Positions 23,611-34,644 of a stretch of 64,000 bases of DNA are shown piece by piece. A program made the translations under genes and the position numbers. Each line of letters opens with the position of its first letter. Position 1 is the stretch's first letter. Source of the DNA: Acanthopleura granulata (taxonomy: Eukaryota > Mollusca > Polyplacophora > Chitonida > Chitonidae); assembly GCA_016165875.1 (NCBI GenBank), contig JABBOT010000002.1:16450363-16514362 (forward strand), written 5' to 3'. A model generated the notes under the pieces. That model did no database searches. It saw only the letters and a list, made by a program, of their open reading frames with translations, and was not told where the DNA came from.

Positions 23611-24524
23611 AGAAGAGCTACTATCTTCTCAGAAACTCTGGTTTTGTATTTTCATTGGGTTTTGTTTTTTTCATATTTTTTCACAAGGTTTACTGGGGAA
23701 TTAAAGCATTGTAAAAGTAAATTATATTTATACATTTATACTTAACAAAAGAATTATATATTTAATAAAAAAAACCCTACACACCTCAGCCATTAATAAA
23801 TAATTACTCACTGTACATATACCTGAATTGCAGTGTCTCGAAAGTGACCCGAGGTGGAGAAATTCTTCATGTTTAAAAGGAGAATGTTAAAATTATAGTT
23901 TCTCTAAAAGTGTTGAAAACTGCAACTGTAAATTTGAATGGCTGTAGACAGCCGCATAAAACATTTCATATTGGTGAAATATAAATCTCAATTCTACTCC
24001 GTACAGTAAAGAACATGATTTAAATACATGTATGATAAATATAAATCGTCGATATGTGAGGAAAAATTTTGATAAAACAATCTCAAAATTTCCACTCTAT
24101 TTTATGCACTTTAAAGCCATTTTTATCTCTCACCATCACCCCAAAAATGTGAGATTTTTGTACTTGTATATTTTAGTGTATATCCTATACTGCTTTGATA
24201 GCTGTTATCATAAAATGTCCCTAGCATCCATGCTCTGGATGTATACAGGTATACCTAGTATCTATGATTAGATATATGACTACATTCTTGTTATGCCATA
24301 AAAGCAATGATCCAGTGTGAAGACAATGAGTGCATGAAAGTTTTCTCCATACCACAGACAGTACAGAACATGAAAAACTCAAAATGTCCATCTATCCAAG
24401 ATGACACTGACCACAATCTCAAAATACTGTAAATGACTTCAAATTTTGCTCTGAAAGGTGTCATCCTACTTTCCATACAACTAATTTTTTCCCCACTTAT
24501 GCACTCAAATTCACTCCAATATCT
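23611..24524. other. 3' flank of the glycosyltransferase gene
   Basis: AT-rich DNA downstream of the minus-strand glycosyltransferase stop codon, expected to hold its 3' untranslated region. No canonical AATAAA was found on the minus strand close to the stop, and no other gene was seen. Confidence 0.4.
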
Positions 24525-25601
24525 TCACTGTCTCTGATAAAAACAATGCAATAGAAAAAGTTTTAACCTCAACAAATTTTCACCGAAGTCAGATGTTCTC
24601 AAAGGTTTGTCTTTAAAGTTGTTCCACAAATCATACATATTGGTTACAGGAACGCCCATAGCTGCAGCTTTATCACCGCGCTCGAAGTAACACGAGCAAA
24701 GGTTGAAACAAAACAAGTCATTCTTCCGAACAACTTCAGCATTCAATATCTGTGCCAATATACCCGAAAAAAACGCATCTTCTACAGGAATGTAGGGCAA
24801 ACGTTCTGCCAAGTCCAAAAGGGTACTCGCCATGTTGCCACGAAAAGCATAAAATGGCCCAGAATCATGAATTGGATATACCTCGTAGGGATAAACCGAT
24901 TCATTGACACTCCACCATCCTTCTCGCATCACCTTATTCCCACAAAAATAATGGCCTAGAAAGAAGTTATCACTTCTTATCGTCTTTAAGGCTTTTATCC
25001 AGTTTGGTATATGTATGAACACATCATCATCTGCTTTCAAAATGAATTTTACTGATGAACAATATGTACTAACCCACTTCATAGCAGCTGTAGTTTTTAG
25101 TGTAAGATTCCGGTAACTATCCAGAAAATCTGCTTGAACCACATCTCCATGTCTGTGGCTTTCCTGGGCAGGAATGCCTCGGGTATCCGAGTCAGGTGAA
25201 ACACCAAAGATGAACAAGAGTCGGACATCTTCTTCGAGCTGAGCCCCATTGGCCCAGACCCTGGTCAGGCTGGAACTGCCCCAAGTATTCCTTATGGCTC
25301 TCCTTTCCTCTACCTTTTTGATGTCAGATTCAATTATGATGAGGAGAAAGGGATCTGTCCTCCCTGAACACAGTCCAACTTCAGGTATAATGAATTTGTG
25401 TGAAAATTCTGTTACTTTGTTCAAACTAGGCCGAAGGCTGGGTAATAGTCGACTGCAGTCTGGGGGGTTTGGAGTTTGTAAGTATATCCCCAATATAAAA
25501 ATCCCAAACAAACTCATCAAAACAAGGAAATTTTTCATCCTGCAACGCAATGTCTTACTATAACATGAGCTGAACACACATCTTAGCGAAATGGGAAACA
25601 T
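24525..25601 (-). CDS. Beta-1,3-galactosyltransferase-like protein (GT31 family)
   Basis: Golgi type II membrane enzyme expected to transfer galactose or N-acetylglucosamine in beta-1,3 linkage to glycans; donor and acceptor cannot be fixed from sequence. The 358-residue reading frame is unbroken, and intronless CDSs are common in this family. Residues 1-22 are cytosolic and 24-41 form the signal anchor (FLVLMSLFGIFILGIYL). GT31 landmarks: EERRAIRNTWG at 98-108; the metal-binding DDD at 191-193 in ILKADDDVFI; HDSGPFYAFRG at 245-255 in place of the usual YPxYxxGxGYxxS; the acidic EDAFFSG at 274-280. Possible N-glycosylation sites are at Asn165 and Asn233. The ATG at 25601 is preceded at 25611 by a strong acceptor (TTTCTTTCCAG), implying a 5'-UTR intron. 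Met22 could be an alternative start. Inverted tandem arrays flank the locus. Confidence 0.93.
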   Translation of the reverse strand: MFPISLRCVFSSCYSKTLRCRMKNFLVLMSLFGIFILGIYLQTPNPPDCSRLLPSLRPSLNKVTEFSHKFIIPEVGLCSGRTDPFLLIIIESDIKKVEERRAIRNTWGSSSLTRVWANGAQLEEDVRLLFIFGVSPDSDTRGIPAQESHRHGDVVQADFLDSYRNLTLKTTAAMKWVSTYCSSVKFILKADDDVFIHIPNWIKALKTIRSDNFFLGHYFCGNKVMREGWWSVNESVYPYEVYPIHDSGPFYAFRGNMASTLLDLAERLPYIPVEDAFFSGILAQILNAEVVRKNDLFCFNLCSCYFERGDKAAAMGVPVTNMYDLWNNFKDKPLRTSDFGENLLRLKLFLLHCFYQRQ

Positions 25602-25610
25602 GGCAGCAAC

Positions 25611-25626
25611 CTGGAAAGAAAAAAAA
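25611..25626 (-). promoter_or_regulatory. Splice acceptor of a 5'-UTR intron before the GT31 gene
   Basis: On the minus strand a run of pyrimidines ending TTTCTTTCCAG is followed after nine bases by the start codon of the glycosyltransferase. This implies an upstream non-coding exon, which could not be located in the AT-rich DNA beyond. Confidence 0.65.
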
Positions 25627-26650
25627 AGTATTAAAATTAAGTATAGGATAGAGAAAACAAGTCCTGTATAATATTATTGCCCAGAAAAAAATTCGCCTAG
25701 AAAGCATGTACGTGTGGTCAGAGGCAATAAGTGTTACTAAATGTAACTTTTATTTTTAAATTTTTCCACTATAATATTATCAAAACCACCCTCCCCCCCT
25801 TCCTCCCCGAAATCAATATACAAAAACTTAAAACATCATTTCAAGATTAACATAATCTGGTCAGAGGAAATTTTAGCTCTAATATATGTAGCTACAAGCA
25901 GTCAAAGCATCTAAATTCGGTAAGATTTATTTTTAATCAAGCTAAGTTTTTTGTAAGTTACACAAGGGATGGATTTCCACACACGCCCCAGTATAAAATT
26001 TCTTACAGACTTTTACGTGCATTTTAATGTGTCCCTTGAGAAAAATTCTTAGTGTAGAGTGATCTAAACCATATCATATAAAAACAAAATAGGGTCAGTC
26101 TGTAGGACATTTTATTTTCTTCCTTTTTTGTGGGTAATTAAAAAATAGGGATTTTACAGAAACGTTAAACACATTGTTAACTAAAAAATATTAAAAAGTT
26201 TTACTAACATCCCAATGAAAAGGTTAATATTATAAACTGGGGCCTATTTTGTAAGTATCAGTCCAGTTACGCCAAACTAACATATCTGCATACATATATA
26301 GTTCAATAATTTACATTAGCAGTCATTCAAGCACATGTAAAGCTGGCAGTCTAGCAACAATCAGAAAAGAGCAAAATACCATAGAAAACTATATCACAAA
26401 GATTATGAGTTCCCCACAATACAACATACTCAATCTGACCTGTGGGCACACAGATAAAGTAATTACTTAGTACTGGTACATGTCCATATGATCAACCATG
26501 GGTGATGCTTTCAAAACCATATCAGAAAAATTGTGGAAATCATACATTCCTATTAAAAAAGAAATGTGTGAAAAACTATTTTATATTTGAAAGTACAAAG
26601 CGAAAGGATTATACAGGTAAACTCAAACTGGTGCTAATGAAAAGATCAGT
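25627..26650. other. Upstream flank or 5'-UTR intron of the GT31 gene
   Basis: AT-rich sequence with a C-run near 25790-25808 and no recognisable exon or repeat. It probably belongs to the 5'-UTR intron of the glycosyltransferase gene. Confidence 0.35.
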
Positions 26651-26656
26651 TTATCT

Positions 26657-26755
26657 GATTTTATTTATTTGGTTGTTGTTTTATGCCATACTCAAGAATT
26701 TTTCATTTATACGACAGCGTCCAGCATTATGGTGGAAGGGAACCGAACAAGTTTA
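26657..26755 (-). repeat. SINE 3' fragment, minus orientation
   Basis: Reverse complement of the main SINE tail: TTTATTTATTTGGTTGTTG, TTATGCCATACTCAAGAATT and CCAGCATTATGGTGG. It covers only about the last 95 bp of the family. Confidence 0.85.
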
Positions 26756-27245
26756 GATCTCATCGTAGATCTCTGTAAAACAACTTTTAGGTGGACTTGA
26801 TTGTGATTTGTGCGTGTTCTGTCCGATTTTGATGTAAGGGGTGGACTTTTTCTGATTGGGCTTTTTGTCCTAGGGTATGTTGAGTGTGGGCTTTTTGCCT
26901 CCTGAACCTTTCACTCATACCCCTAACCCAACCAACCCTCCATAACAGGGCCTAACTCAAAAGTTTTTACTGGGTTTTGTTTTAATTTCTTTTTCACTTT
27001 CATTTATCTCTCAATAATAATTTCTTTAAAATCCCAATCTTTTTCACAAGACAGAATAAAGAAATAATTTCTTACAAACCAACTCTACATTAATTTTTAT
27101 ACGGTTCAGTTAATTAAACATAGGATTTTTGAAGGATGGCCCATCACCCATGCTTCAGGTATATGATCTAAGCTATACATGAAGCTTATGCCTCAAGCCA
27201 CTATTAAAATGACCCTAAAACCTCAAGGCATGCTTATCAGTTGCA

Positions 27246-27400
27246 TTTTGTTTATTTGATTGGTATTTTTACGCCGTAGTCATGTACATGGCAGCCAGCA
27301 TTATGGTGGCACGAAACCAGGCAGAGCCCAAGGGGAAATCCACGACCACCCGCAGGTTGCTGGCTAAACTCCCCATGTTTGGCCGGTGAGGATCTAGGAT
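27246..27400 (-). repeat. SINE fragment, minus orientation
   Basis: Reverse complement of the main SINE: TTTGTTTATTTGATTGGTAT, a degraded TTCTTGAG segment, GCCAGCATTATGGTGGCACG, then CCACGACCACCCGCAGGTTG. Sequence beyond about 27400 no longer follows the family; 27400-27540 may be an unrelated insertion. Confidence 0.85.
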
Positions 27401-27539
27401 TTCCACCTCCCAAAAAAGCCAGTTCGGTGATTTACGGAGGCAAGGTGATTGCCTCCAATTTCTGGAATGCAAAAGTAGCCCTGCTGTTGGACTACCAATA
27501 ACGTGGTCGCACTATTACAGGGGCATACTAAGCTGACCT

Positions 27540-28235
27540 CTTGAGACAGCTTTGGCTTCCAGAGTCTCTGATAAAATTATCATGGGAGTCAATTACAAAA
27601 TAATGTGTGGACAACGGACAATCAAAATTGAAAATCAATACTACGAAATATGTATTTTCATTCACTTTTTCCAAGTTTTGTTGAAACTGGCCAAAAACTG
27701 TAGCAGTAGTAGCATTTGAAAGGTATGTAAACATGATGCTGGATGAACAAACAGATAAACGTACAACAGATCACCAAAATGGAAAATCCATACTATGAAA
27801 CACGTAATTTTGATTACCAAGTTTTGTTGAAATTAAACAAAAACTGTAACAGTATTTAGTAGTATTTCAAAAGAAATGTTAACACGGACAGGCTGACAAA
27901 CAACCGATCACAGAAAGGGAAATTCAATATTTCCATTTATGTATCTTGATGTAGTCTTCACTTGCACTAAATTTTATAGATATTGGACAAAAACTGTAGG
28001 AGTAGCGTTTTGAAAATGTTAACATTATGTTGAGAGAAAGACAATCGATTATCAAAATGAACAATTAATACTACAAATGAAATTGTGTATCCTTATGAAG
28101 TCTACACTTGACTCAAGTTTCGTTGAAATCAGACAAAAGCTGTAGGAGAGGGGTTTTGAAGGAAAAGTTATCAGGCGCTGGACAGACAGATAGGCAGATG
28201 GACGGATGGCGAACAGCGTCCTAATACATAACCTT
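27540..28235 (-). repeat. ~150-bp tandem array, inverted right copy
   Basis: About four tandem units of the array seen at 22280-23310, here in reverse complement. Cores near 27674, 27819, 27963 and 28111 carry AAGTTTTGTTGAAACTGGCC- and CAAAAACTGTAGGAGTAG-like sequences, and the last unit ends with GACAGACAGATAGGCAGATG. The two arrays form a large imperfect inverted repeat around the glycosyltransferase gene. Confidence 0.9.
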
Positions 28236-29480
28236 TTCTGGTCTTTAACCAGTGGAGCTAAGAATGTAACTCAGTTTAATACTTGATATTTAAATCTAAA
28301 CTACAAATATTTGCCTTTTTCTGATTGCAGCTATGCTATTTAAGAATAATTTATCCTTTCCTGATCTGCAAATGATTTTATCACATATCAGTCAAAAACT
28401 AGAACCTGGTCGGTTTAAAAGAGCTCTGGTTATTGCATGGTGCTATTGCAGGATCATAAAGTACACGGATATGATGGTCTTAAAACGTAATTTTTGTTTA
28501 AAACTCTCTTTAAGTGAATTGTACGTGTGGGAATGTTTGAGCTGACTTCAACACTGGGTTTTCTTAAACGTTTGCATCTGGAAACAAGCATTCTAGAAAC
28601 ATTAAACTGTGAAATGTAAGGCAGGAACCAGAACACCAGTTTGTGATAATAGGTGACAGGTGTTTGTTTCAGGAAACCAATCCTGAATGAAACAAACGGA
28701 ATGACCAGATTACAGTTAGCTTACAAGATAATTATATTGTTACCAGCGGTTTACACAGACTACAACTCCATTCACATCTACATCCACAATTCCATACATA
28801 CATTATGATAGCTAGGATGGAATTAAAAATTTTAGTATTCTCAATATTAATTGTGTCTGAGCTTGATATGCATTTAATAATGTTTCAACCTGCTTTTGTC
28901 AGAGATCTATGTTCATCACTCTTAGAGAATGTTTGGCGTACAACAAGACATCTTTGAACGAAGGCTGTATCTTGAATAGTAATGACCTTACGTTAGAAAT
29001 TATTTGTCAAATTTAAAAAATTCAGTAACTTCAAAATTAATACCGCTTAGGTGATTTGGCGATTTTTTCCCATTCGCAAAGAAAATATTTTACCCAGATT
29101 TGAAAGTAAGACACTCAATACACACAAGTCTAGATTCAGCCAATGGAGACCTTTAGTTACAAGTTACACTTGTAATTTGAAGCCAGAATGCGCTGCAAGT
29201 TACAAGCTTGGAGCTTTAGGTGTAATTAGACGTTCATGACCAAAATACTTCCAAAATCTGAAGTGGAAATTGAATAACACAAAAAACTTTAATATAACAC
29301 TTAATGTGTATTGAGCATAATTTTAAACATCCCGAGGTTCCATACACACTGTGCATGAGTGGGCTTATCACCACCTATAGTAGAGATTATCTGCAGGTAT
29401 TGCATGGACTATCCGTAAACGTCAGGCAGAAGATGGCAGTCATCAACAAACATTTTGACAAATCACAAGATGAGAATCAA
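28236..29480. other. Intergenic DNA, nothing recognised
   Basis: AT-rich sequence with short open frames only. No homology, splice-site pattern or RNA gene was seen on either strand. Confidence 0.4.
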
Positions 29481-30500
29481 ACAGATCATTACCAAACTTC
29501 ATGAAAACATTCCCACACATCGTACAGATTATCACAACATAGTATTACAGTCCATTATCACCAAATGTGGTGCAGATGACCATTACACATTGTATAGATT
29601 ACCAAATATCGTACTGCAGTACCCAAATATCGAACATATTATGACCACATACATGACATATTTAGATTATCACCAAATATAGAACACATTATCACCACAC
29701 ACATGACACATATGGATTATTACCAAATTTAGAACATATTATCACACACATGACATATCTAGATTATCATCGAATATCATTTTACAGTAGATTATAAACA
29801 GATGTCATGTTATACAGTATTATGGCGACGCATAGCAGGTTATCCTCAAACATCATGTAACAGAAGATTATCATCAACACTGTAAATTATTGTCAAACAT
29901 TACAGATCATCACCAAATATTGCAGACTTCCCCAAACGTGAAACATTACCACACATAGATTATCACCAAACGTGGTGTTATTATAGATTATCGCCAAATA
30001 TTGCAGACTTCCCCAAACGTGAAACATTAACACACATAGATTATCACCAAATATTGCAGACTTCCCCAAATGTGAAACATTAACACATACAATCACCAAA
30101 CGTGGTGTTATTATAGATTATCACCAAATATTGCAGACTTTCCCAAACGTGAAACATTAACACATATAGATTATCACCAAATATTGCAGACTTCCCCAAA
30201 CGTGAAACAGTAACACATATAGATTATCACCAAACCTGGGGTTATTATAGATTATCACCAAATATTGCAGACTTACCCAAAGGTAAAACATTACCACACA
30301 TAGATTATCACCAAACGTGGTGTTTTTGTATTTGTTACCAAACCTTGTAGATTACCGTTAAACGCTGTGTCAGAGTAAATTATCGCAAAAACATCGTGTG
30401 ACCATAGATTACTACCACACAAAGTAGGTTATCATCAAAAGTCGTGTTACAGTAGATAATCACGGTGTACGTAATCACCAAACATCGCGTTACAATAAAA
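29480..30500. repeat. Tandem array of TTATCACCAAA-type units
   Basis: A degenerate array built from AGATTATCACCAAATATTGC, AGACTTCCCCAAACGTGAAA, CATTAACACACATAGATTAT and CACCAAACGTGGTGTTATTA modules. The central part (29900-30320) repeats nearly exactly about six times; the flanks (29480-29900 and 30320-30500) contain older, shorter versions. The CACCAAACGTGGTG module is itself a partial palindrome. Confidence 0.92.
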
Positions 30501-31459
30501 TTTACCACTGCACTTTTTCTCTACTGCACTGATGAGCATGTACATGTAATTACTGAAGTGACAATTCCCCCAGTAGGCCTACACTCATCATATCACTGAA
30601 CTGAATATGGTGTCACTAAATACGGAGAAAAAAAGAAGCTATTTTGTTCTACGGCTTCGATACCCAAACAGTTCGACATATGGGATTATCAGCCGGTTAT
30701 TTTCTCACCCTGCAAGATACTCCTCCAATGTTGGAGGCATCACGCCAAAGAAACAGCTGGTTTGGCTCCCATATAATGCTGTATGACAGTTAGCAAAAAA
30801 GGAACTAAGACAATACTTGCCAATACCCTGTAGCCAAAATTTGAGATTTTTGTTAAAATCTAAGAAGGCGAATAAAGTCAGTATTTTCCCAAATTGCCAT
30901 TCTACACAAACTCTCAATTTGGACATTTCTTTGTTCAGTCTTTCAGTCTTTCATTAAGAATACCACCCTTGAACGGTGAAAAGAGACTGGGGTGCACTGG
31001 GTAGGCTGGTTCACTATTCAGCATGTAAGGGTGACCCTCGCCTTCATAGCGTTCAAGCTCTGGGACTTAGCCAGAGTCGGAGTATGGCACTATCATGATG
31101 AGTGTCTGCAAGAGGACCGAACAGGCAAACATGCCGTATGTGGCCAGTTAAGGGAAATGAAAAAAGTGGCCACATACCACACATACGACAGGTTGAGTAA
31201 AAGACGAAGTCAACACGCAACTGAATGAGTTCCACATAGCGCACACGTATATGTATTTATTTGATGCATATAAGTCTTAAAGAACTAAGGTGGACACACA
31301 GTAATATAACGAGTGTTAGTGGTATAGCAAAATGCATATTGTGCCGAAAAACTGAAAATAAATACACACTGATAAATATAAATAGCACATTTGTTGATGA
31401 CTGAAGCAATCATAAACAGGCCTGTATATGCACAGGATGTGGCAACATAAAAAATTAAA
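30501..31459. other. Flank of the Tigger element, nothing recognised
   Basis: No gene was supported. The left end of the transposon must lie here or just inside 31460, but no terminal inverted repeat matching the other flank could be found by eye. Confidence 0.35.
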
Positions 31460-33047
31460 TCAATGAAAAAAGTCACTTATTTTGGTCTGTGTTGGTCTTG
31501 ACACCACAACAACGGAATTTATTTTATCCTCTAATCCCATTACGAGGCTCAGCATACCCATTTGCCCTTGCTGTATAGAGTACATCTTTAACTTTGTGAT
31601 GTACACTTCAGCATCTACAATGGAACAAGTCTCTGCTGCTGGTGTGATTTCGTCATCCTCTTCATCATCGTCATTGCACACGCTAGCTGTGTTATTGCTG
31701 AGAAGTTCTTTGGCAGGGCTGTTCTAGTCATGAATTTTAGTGTCATGAGTGTGCACATTAACGTTTATATGCGCTAGTTCTCCAATTTGCAGCCAAAGAG
31801 ATCATGGGCTAGCTTCAGGAGAGCCAGGCCAACGTCGTCGTCGTCATCGTTGTTGTTGTCATCCTCTGACGTTGACACATTTTCGTCATGGCGAAATCCA
31901 CATTCAGTAAAACACTTCTGAATTGTGGACTTGTCCACTTCCTTCCAGGCACTTGCTATCCCGTATATAGCATCAAGAATTGAAACTGAATTCAACAAAT
32001 CCGTGCCGGTTGAAAGCTCATCATTATCCACAGCATTTAGCATGTACTGGAGTTGTCGGCGATGGAACTACAGTTTAGTGGCTTGGATAATTCCCTGGTC
32101 CATTGGCTAAGACTTACTGGTCGTGTTTGTTGGCAAAAAAAATCAGCCTGACATTCTGCAAATTCACCTGTGGGTGAGATTGGGCATTGTCAAGAAACAG
32201 CAGCACGTGTCTACCCTCCTTTTTCATCTGCCGATCAATGTCGAAGAGCCAATTCTTCAAAAACGCTGACGTCATCCGGGCTTTTTTATTGTACTGGAGC
32301 GTGTTGATATCCAATCCTCCGAAACAGCGGGGACGCTTTGCCCTGCCGATCACAAGAGGCTTCAACTTCTCCCCCACCATGCTTGTACACAGGGCCACGG
32401 TAACCCGCTGTTTGGGGCGTTTTCCACCAGCGCAGTCATCCCCTTTCACATAAAAGGTATTCCGTGTGGTGTCACGGAAAAACAAGCCCGTCTCATCTAT
32501 ATTGAAAATGTCCTCGGGCTTGTATTCCTTGCAGAGCTCGGGCAATTTTGCTATCCAGTCTTCCACCGTGGCCTTGTTCACATCCCCACTCTCTCCGATC
32601 ATCTTGCGGAACGCTATGTCCTGTCTGCGCAAAAAACTCTGTAGCCATCCATTCGAAGCCTTGAAGTCTCTATTGTCCAGGTCACCGGCAAATTTCAAGG
32701 CTTTTTTTCCTGCAGCAGTGGCCTTGTGACATTCACACATCTGTCCCGGGCGTCCTGAAACCGTTCCCAACATAGCTGATTGATGCCTTCATTCCCGGTT
32801 ACTCGGCTATGTCTTTTTCGGTGGGCTGACATATTTGGAGTTGTAATTCTCGATCATGTCGTTTTTTTTTTTTTCGTAGAATCATTTGAACCTGGGTTTT
32901 TCCAACGCCAAGTTCTTGGGCGATTTTCCTTGTGCTTTTCTTCTGTTTCTCAGCAAGTTCAATCACTTGCATACGTTGTTCAAGCCTTACAACTTTGCGC
33001 CGGAATGACGATGACATGGCGGGAGTTGGTTTTGACATACAGTTCAC
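31460..33047 (-). pseudogene. Decayed Tigger/pogo-type DNA transposon transposase
   Basis: Remnant of a DDE transposase of the Tc1/mariner superfamily, CENP-B-related group, which would cut and paste its own element. Pieces in order on the minus strand: a helix-turn-helix (STRKIAQELGVGKTQVQMIL, about 32880-32940); the second DNA-binding segment ending DFKASNGWLQSFLRR (about 32640); the catalytic core with the first Asp in IFNIDETGLF and the second in LLFLDNAQSH (32190-32500); a broken third catalytic region with MDQGIIQATKL (about 32080-32110); and an acidic C-terminal region ending TKISDFF (31464-32043). The frame shifts at homopolymer runs near 32865 and 32705 and in the T-run near 32140, and stops lie near 32110 and 32070, so it cannot make an active enzyme. 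No terminal inverted repeats or TA duplication were found. Confidence 0.88.
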
Positions 33048-34462
33048 CTGCCATGTTTATTCCGTGAGAAGAATACCTCCCCAGATGATTACGACAGTGT
33101 GATTGGTCATTAAAACAAAAAAAAAACTTGCAGCTATTGGTTAGTAAAGAAGCTAATTGATTGGTCAATGAAAAGTTGCAGTTCACAAGACTGCAAATTT
33201 TCAATCCCTGTAAATTTGAAGCCTTAAAGCCAATTTGAATTTTTCGAGGCGCCCGATCGTCCGTTAACTCCCGACGGATCATGTCTTCTGGACGCATGAA
33301 AGAGGTTGATATTGGATTTTTGTTATGAAATACAGCGGCCGCTGGACGCATGCATCGAAGATTAATTATAAGTGGTTAAAGCTGACAACTGCCTGGTGAC
33401 TCACCAGTTATTTTAGCATGTTCTGAATTGTTCTAAAATGTTCCAGCTGAATTACTGAGTATAATTTTTCACTTTAAGAGCAATTGTATGCAAGAAATAT
33501 TTTGCGAAGTATTTTTGCGTGATATTTCCCTTCGCTCCCAGAGCAGTGCTTGGAGTCGCCAGGAGCGGGGCATTCAGCTGTGTTTATGTTTCTTTCCCAA
33601 GGTAAAAGTGAGGTGCTTTTATGGAATTTTATTACTTTGGGAATAATTCTCTTGAGAAAATATTTCCAAGTACCCAAAATCGCTTTGGTCATGCTTTGGT
33701 TTGGTCAAAATAATTTTTACTACCGTCTGCACTTGACAATGCGTGATGTGAAAGTGGGAATAGACATACCCCAAACAGTTCGATCCCTCCAGAGCTTATT
33801 ATCAGCTTTCCTTATTCAATATAAACATTTGGTGCTTTTTAAATTTCAAGAAAACCGCTCTCACATAAGCACAAAAGCCCTGGGTATATATAGTTCTATA
33901 GTTACAGTTTCCTGCATTTTGTCTGGAAAATTAGTTCCCTAAATCTAGCCGATCAGTAAAGCTATGTCATGATTGGTTAACTTAGGTCACCTGACCAATA
34001 CCCTTTGGGGTATAAACAGGAGAGCCTTTCCAGCATTTGCGATGACACACAGCATCTCAAATGGTAAAAATCTATTTATACCTCCTTTAGTGAATACCAC
34101 TATATTTACCGGGAAAGTAAATGGATGATTGGATATTTTATGTAGATAAAATACCCTGGTTTAATATGAGGAGTTGGGTTTCTGAAAGATGTGTCATCTC
34201 CTACCACAATCAATACTAAGTCTAATACATCAGAACACGTGATATGTATGGGTGATACATAAATGAAAGTGAGGTAGATGGCAAATCCACTTTGACTGCC
34301 AATGTCTTTGTGCCAGAATAAACAAGTATGTGTTACAGCCAAAACTGACAAATATGTTAATTGCTCTTGTGCTTTATCGATGTGTTGTTTGTGATATAAT
34401 TATAGACACTCCAGCTTATAACTGATTGATGACCTGTATCACTGTGTGATTGATATTTACAA
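33048..34462 (+). other. Region between transposons, including a candidate 5' LTR
   Basis: No host gene is seen. The part just before 34463 is placed like the 5' long terminal repeat of the following gypsy-type element: it ends TTGATATTTACA directly before a primer-binding-like sequence and contains an AATAAA at 34317-34322 and a TATAAA near 34011. No second copy was found downstream of the element, so the LTR is inferred from position only. Confidence 0.35.
33355..33384 (+). repeat. 30-bp fragment matching the gypsy element
   Basis: TCGAAGATTAATTATAAGTG followed by GTTAAAGCTG matches 35533-35562, inside the protease region of the retroelement, with two mismatches in 30 bases. The surrounding sequence does not continue the match on either side. 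Confidence 0.7.
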
Positions 34463-34480
34463 TGGTGTCGGAAATGGGAT
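34463..34480 (+). promoter_or_regulatory. Candidate tRNA primer-binding site
   Basis: TGGTGTCGGAAATGGGAT begins with TGG, complementary to a tRNA CCA end, and lies about 165 bp before the gag-like frame, as expected for an LTR retrotransposon. Which tRNA it would pair with was not determined. Confidence 0.55.
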
Positions 34481-34644
34481 ACCTATACAACTAAGTATCT
34501 TGTGATGGGAACAATTTGAGTATAGGGGCATTCTCACCTGTTTAATATTTCGTCCTAAAGGGATATTGCGCAGTTAAAGAAACTTGGTGTGTTTTCCAAA
34601 CTGTTACTCCCCTGTGTTCACCTATAAACGAAAATCTAATTAAC

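Noticed and set aside
29480..30500. CRISPR-like regular repeats
   Set aside because: Units are directly adjacent, degenerate and modular without unique spacers, in an animal genome; this is a minisatellite.
31774..32043. Separate acidic small protein next to the transposase
   Set aside because: It is the C-terminal part of the same Tigger transposase, split off by a frameshift and stops.
32980..33351. 123-codon minus-strand frame overlapping the Tigger start
   Set aside because: Most of it lies upstream of the helix-turn-helix start in a region without similarity; probably a chance frame in the 5' part of the element.
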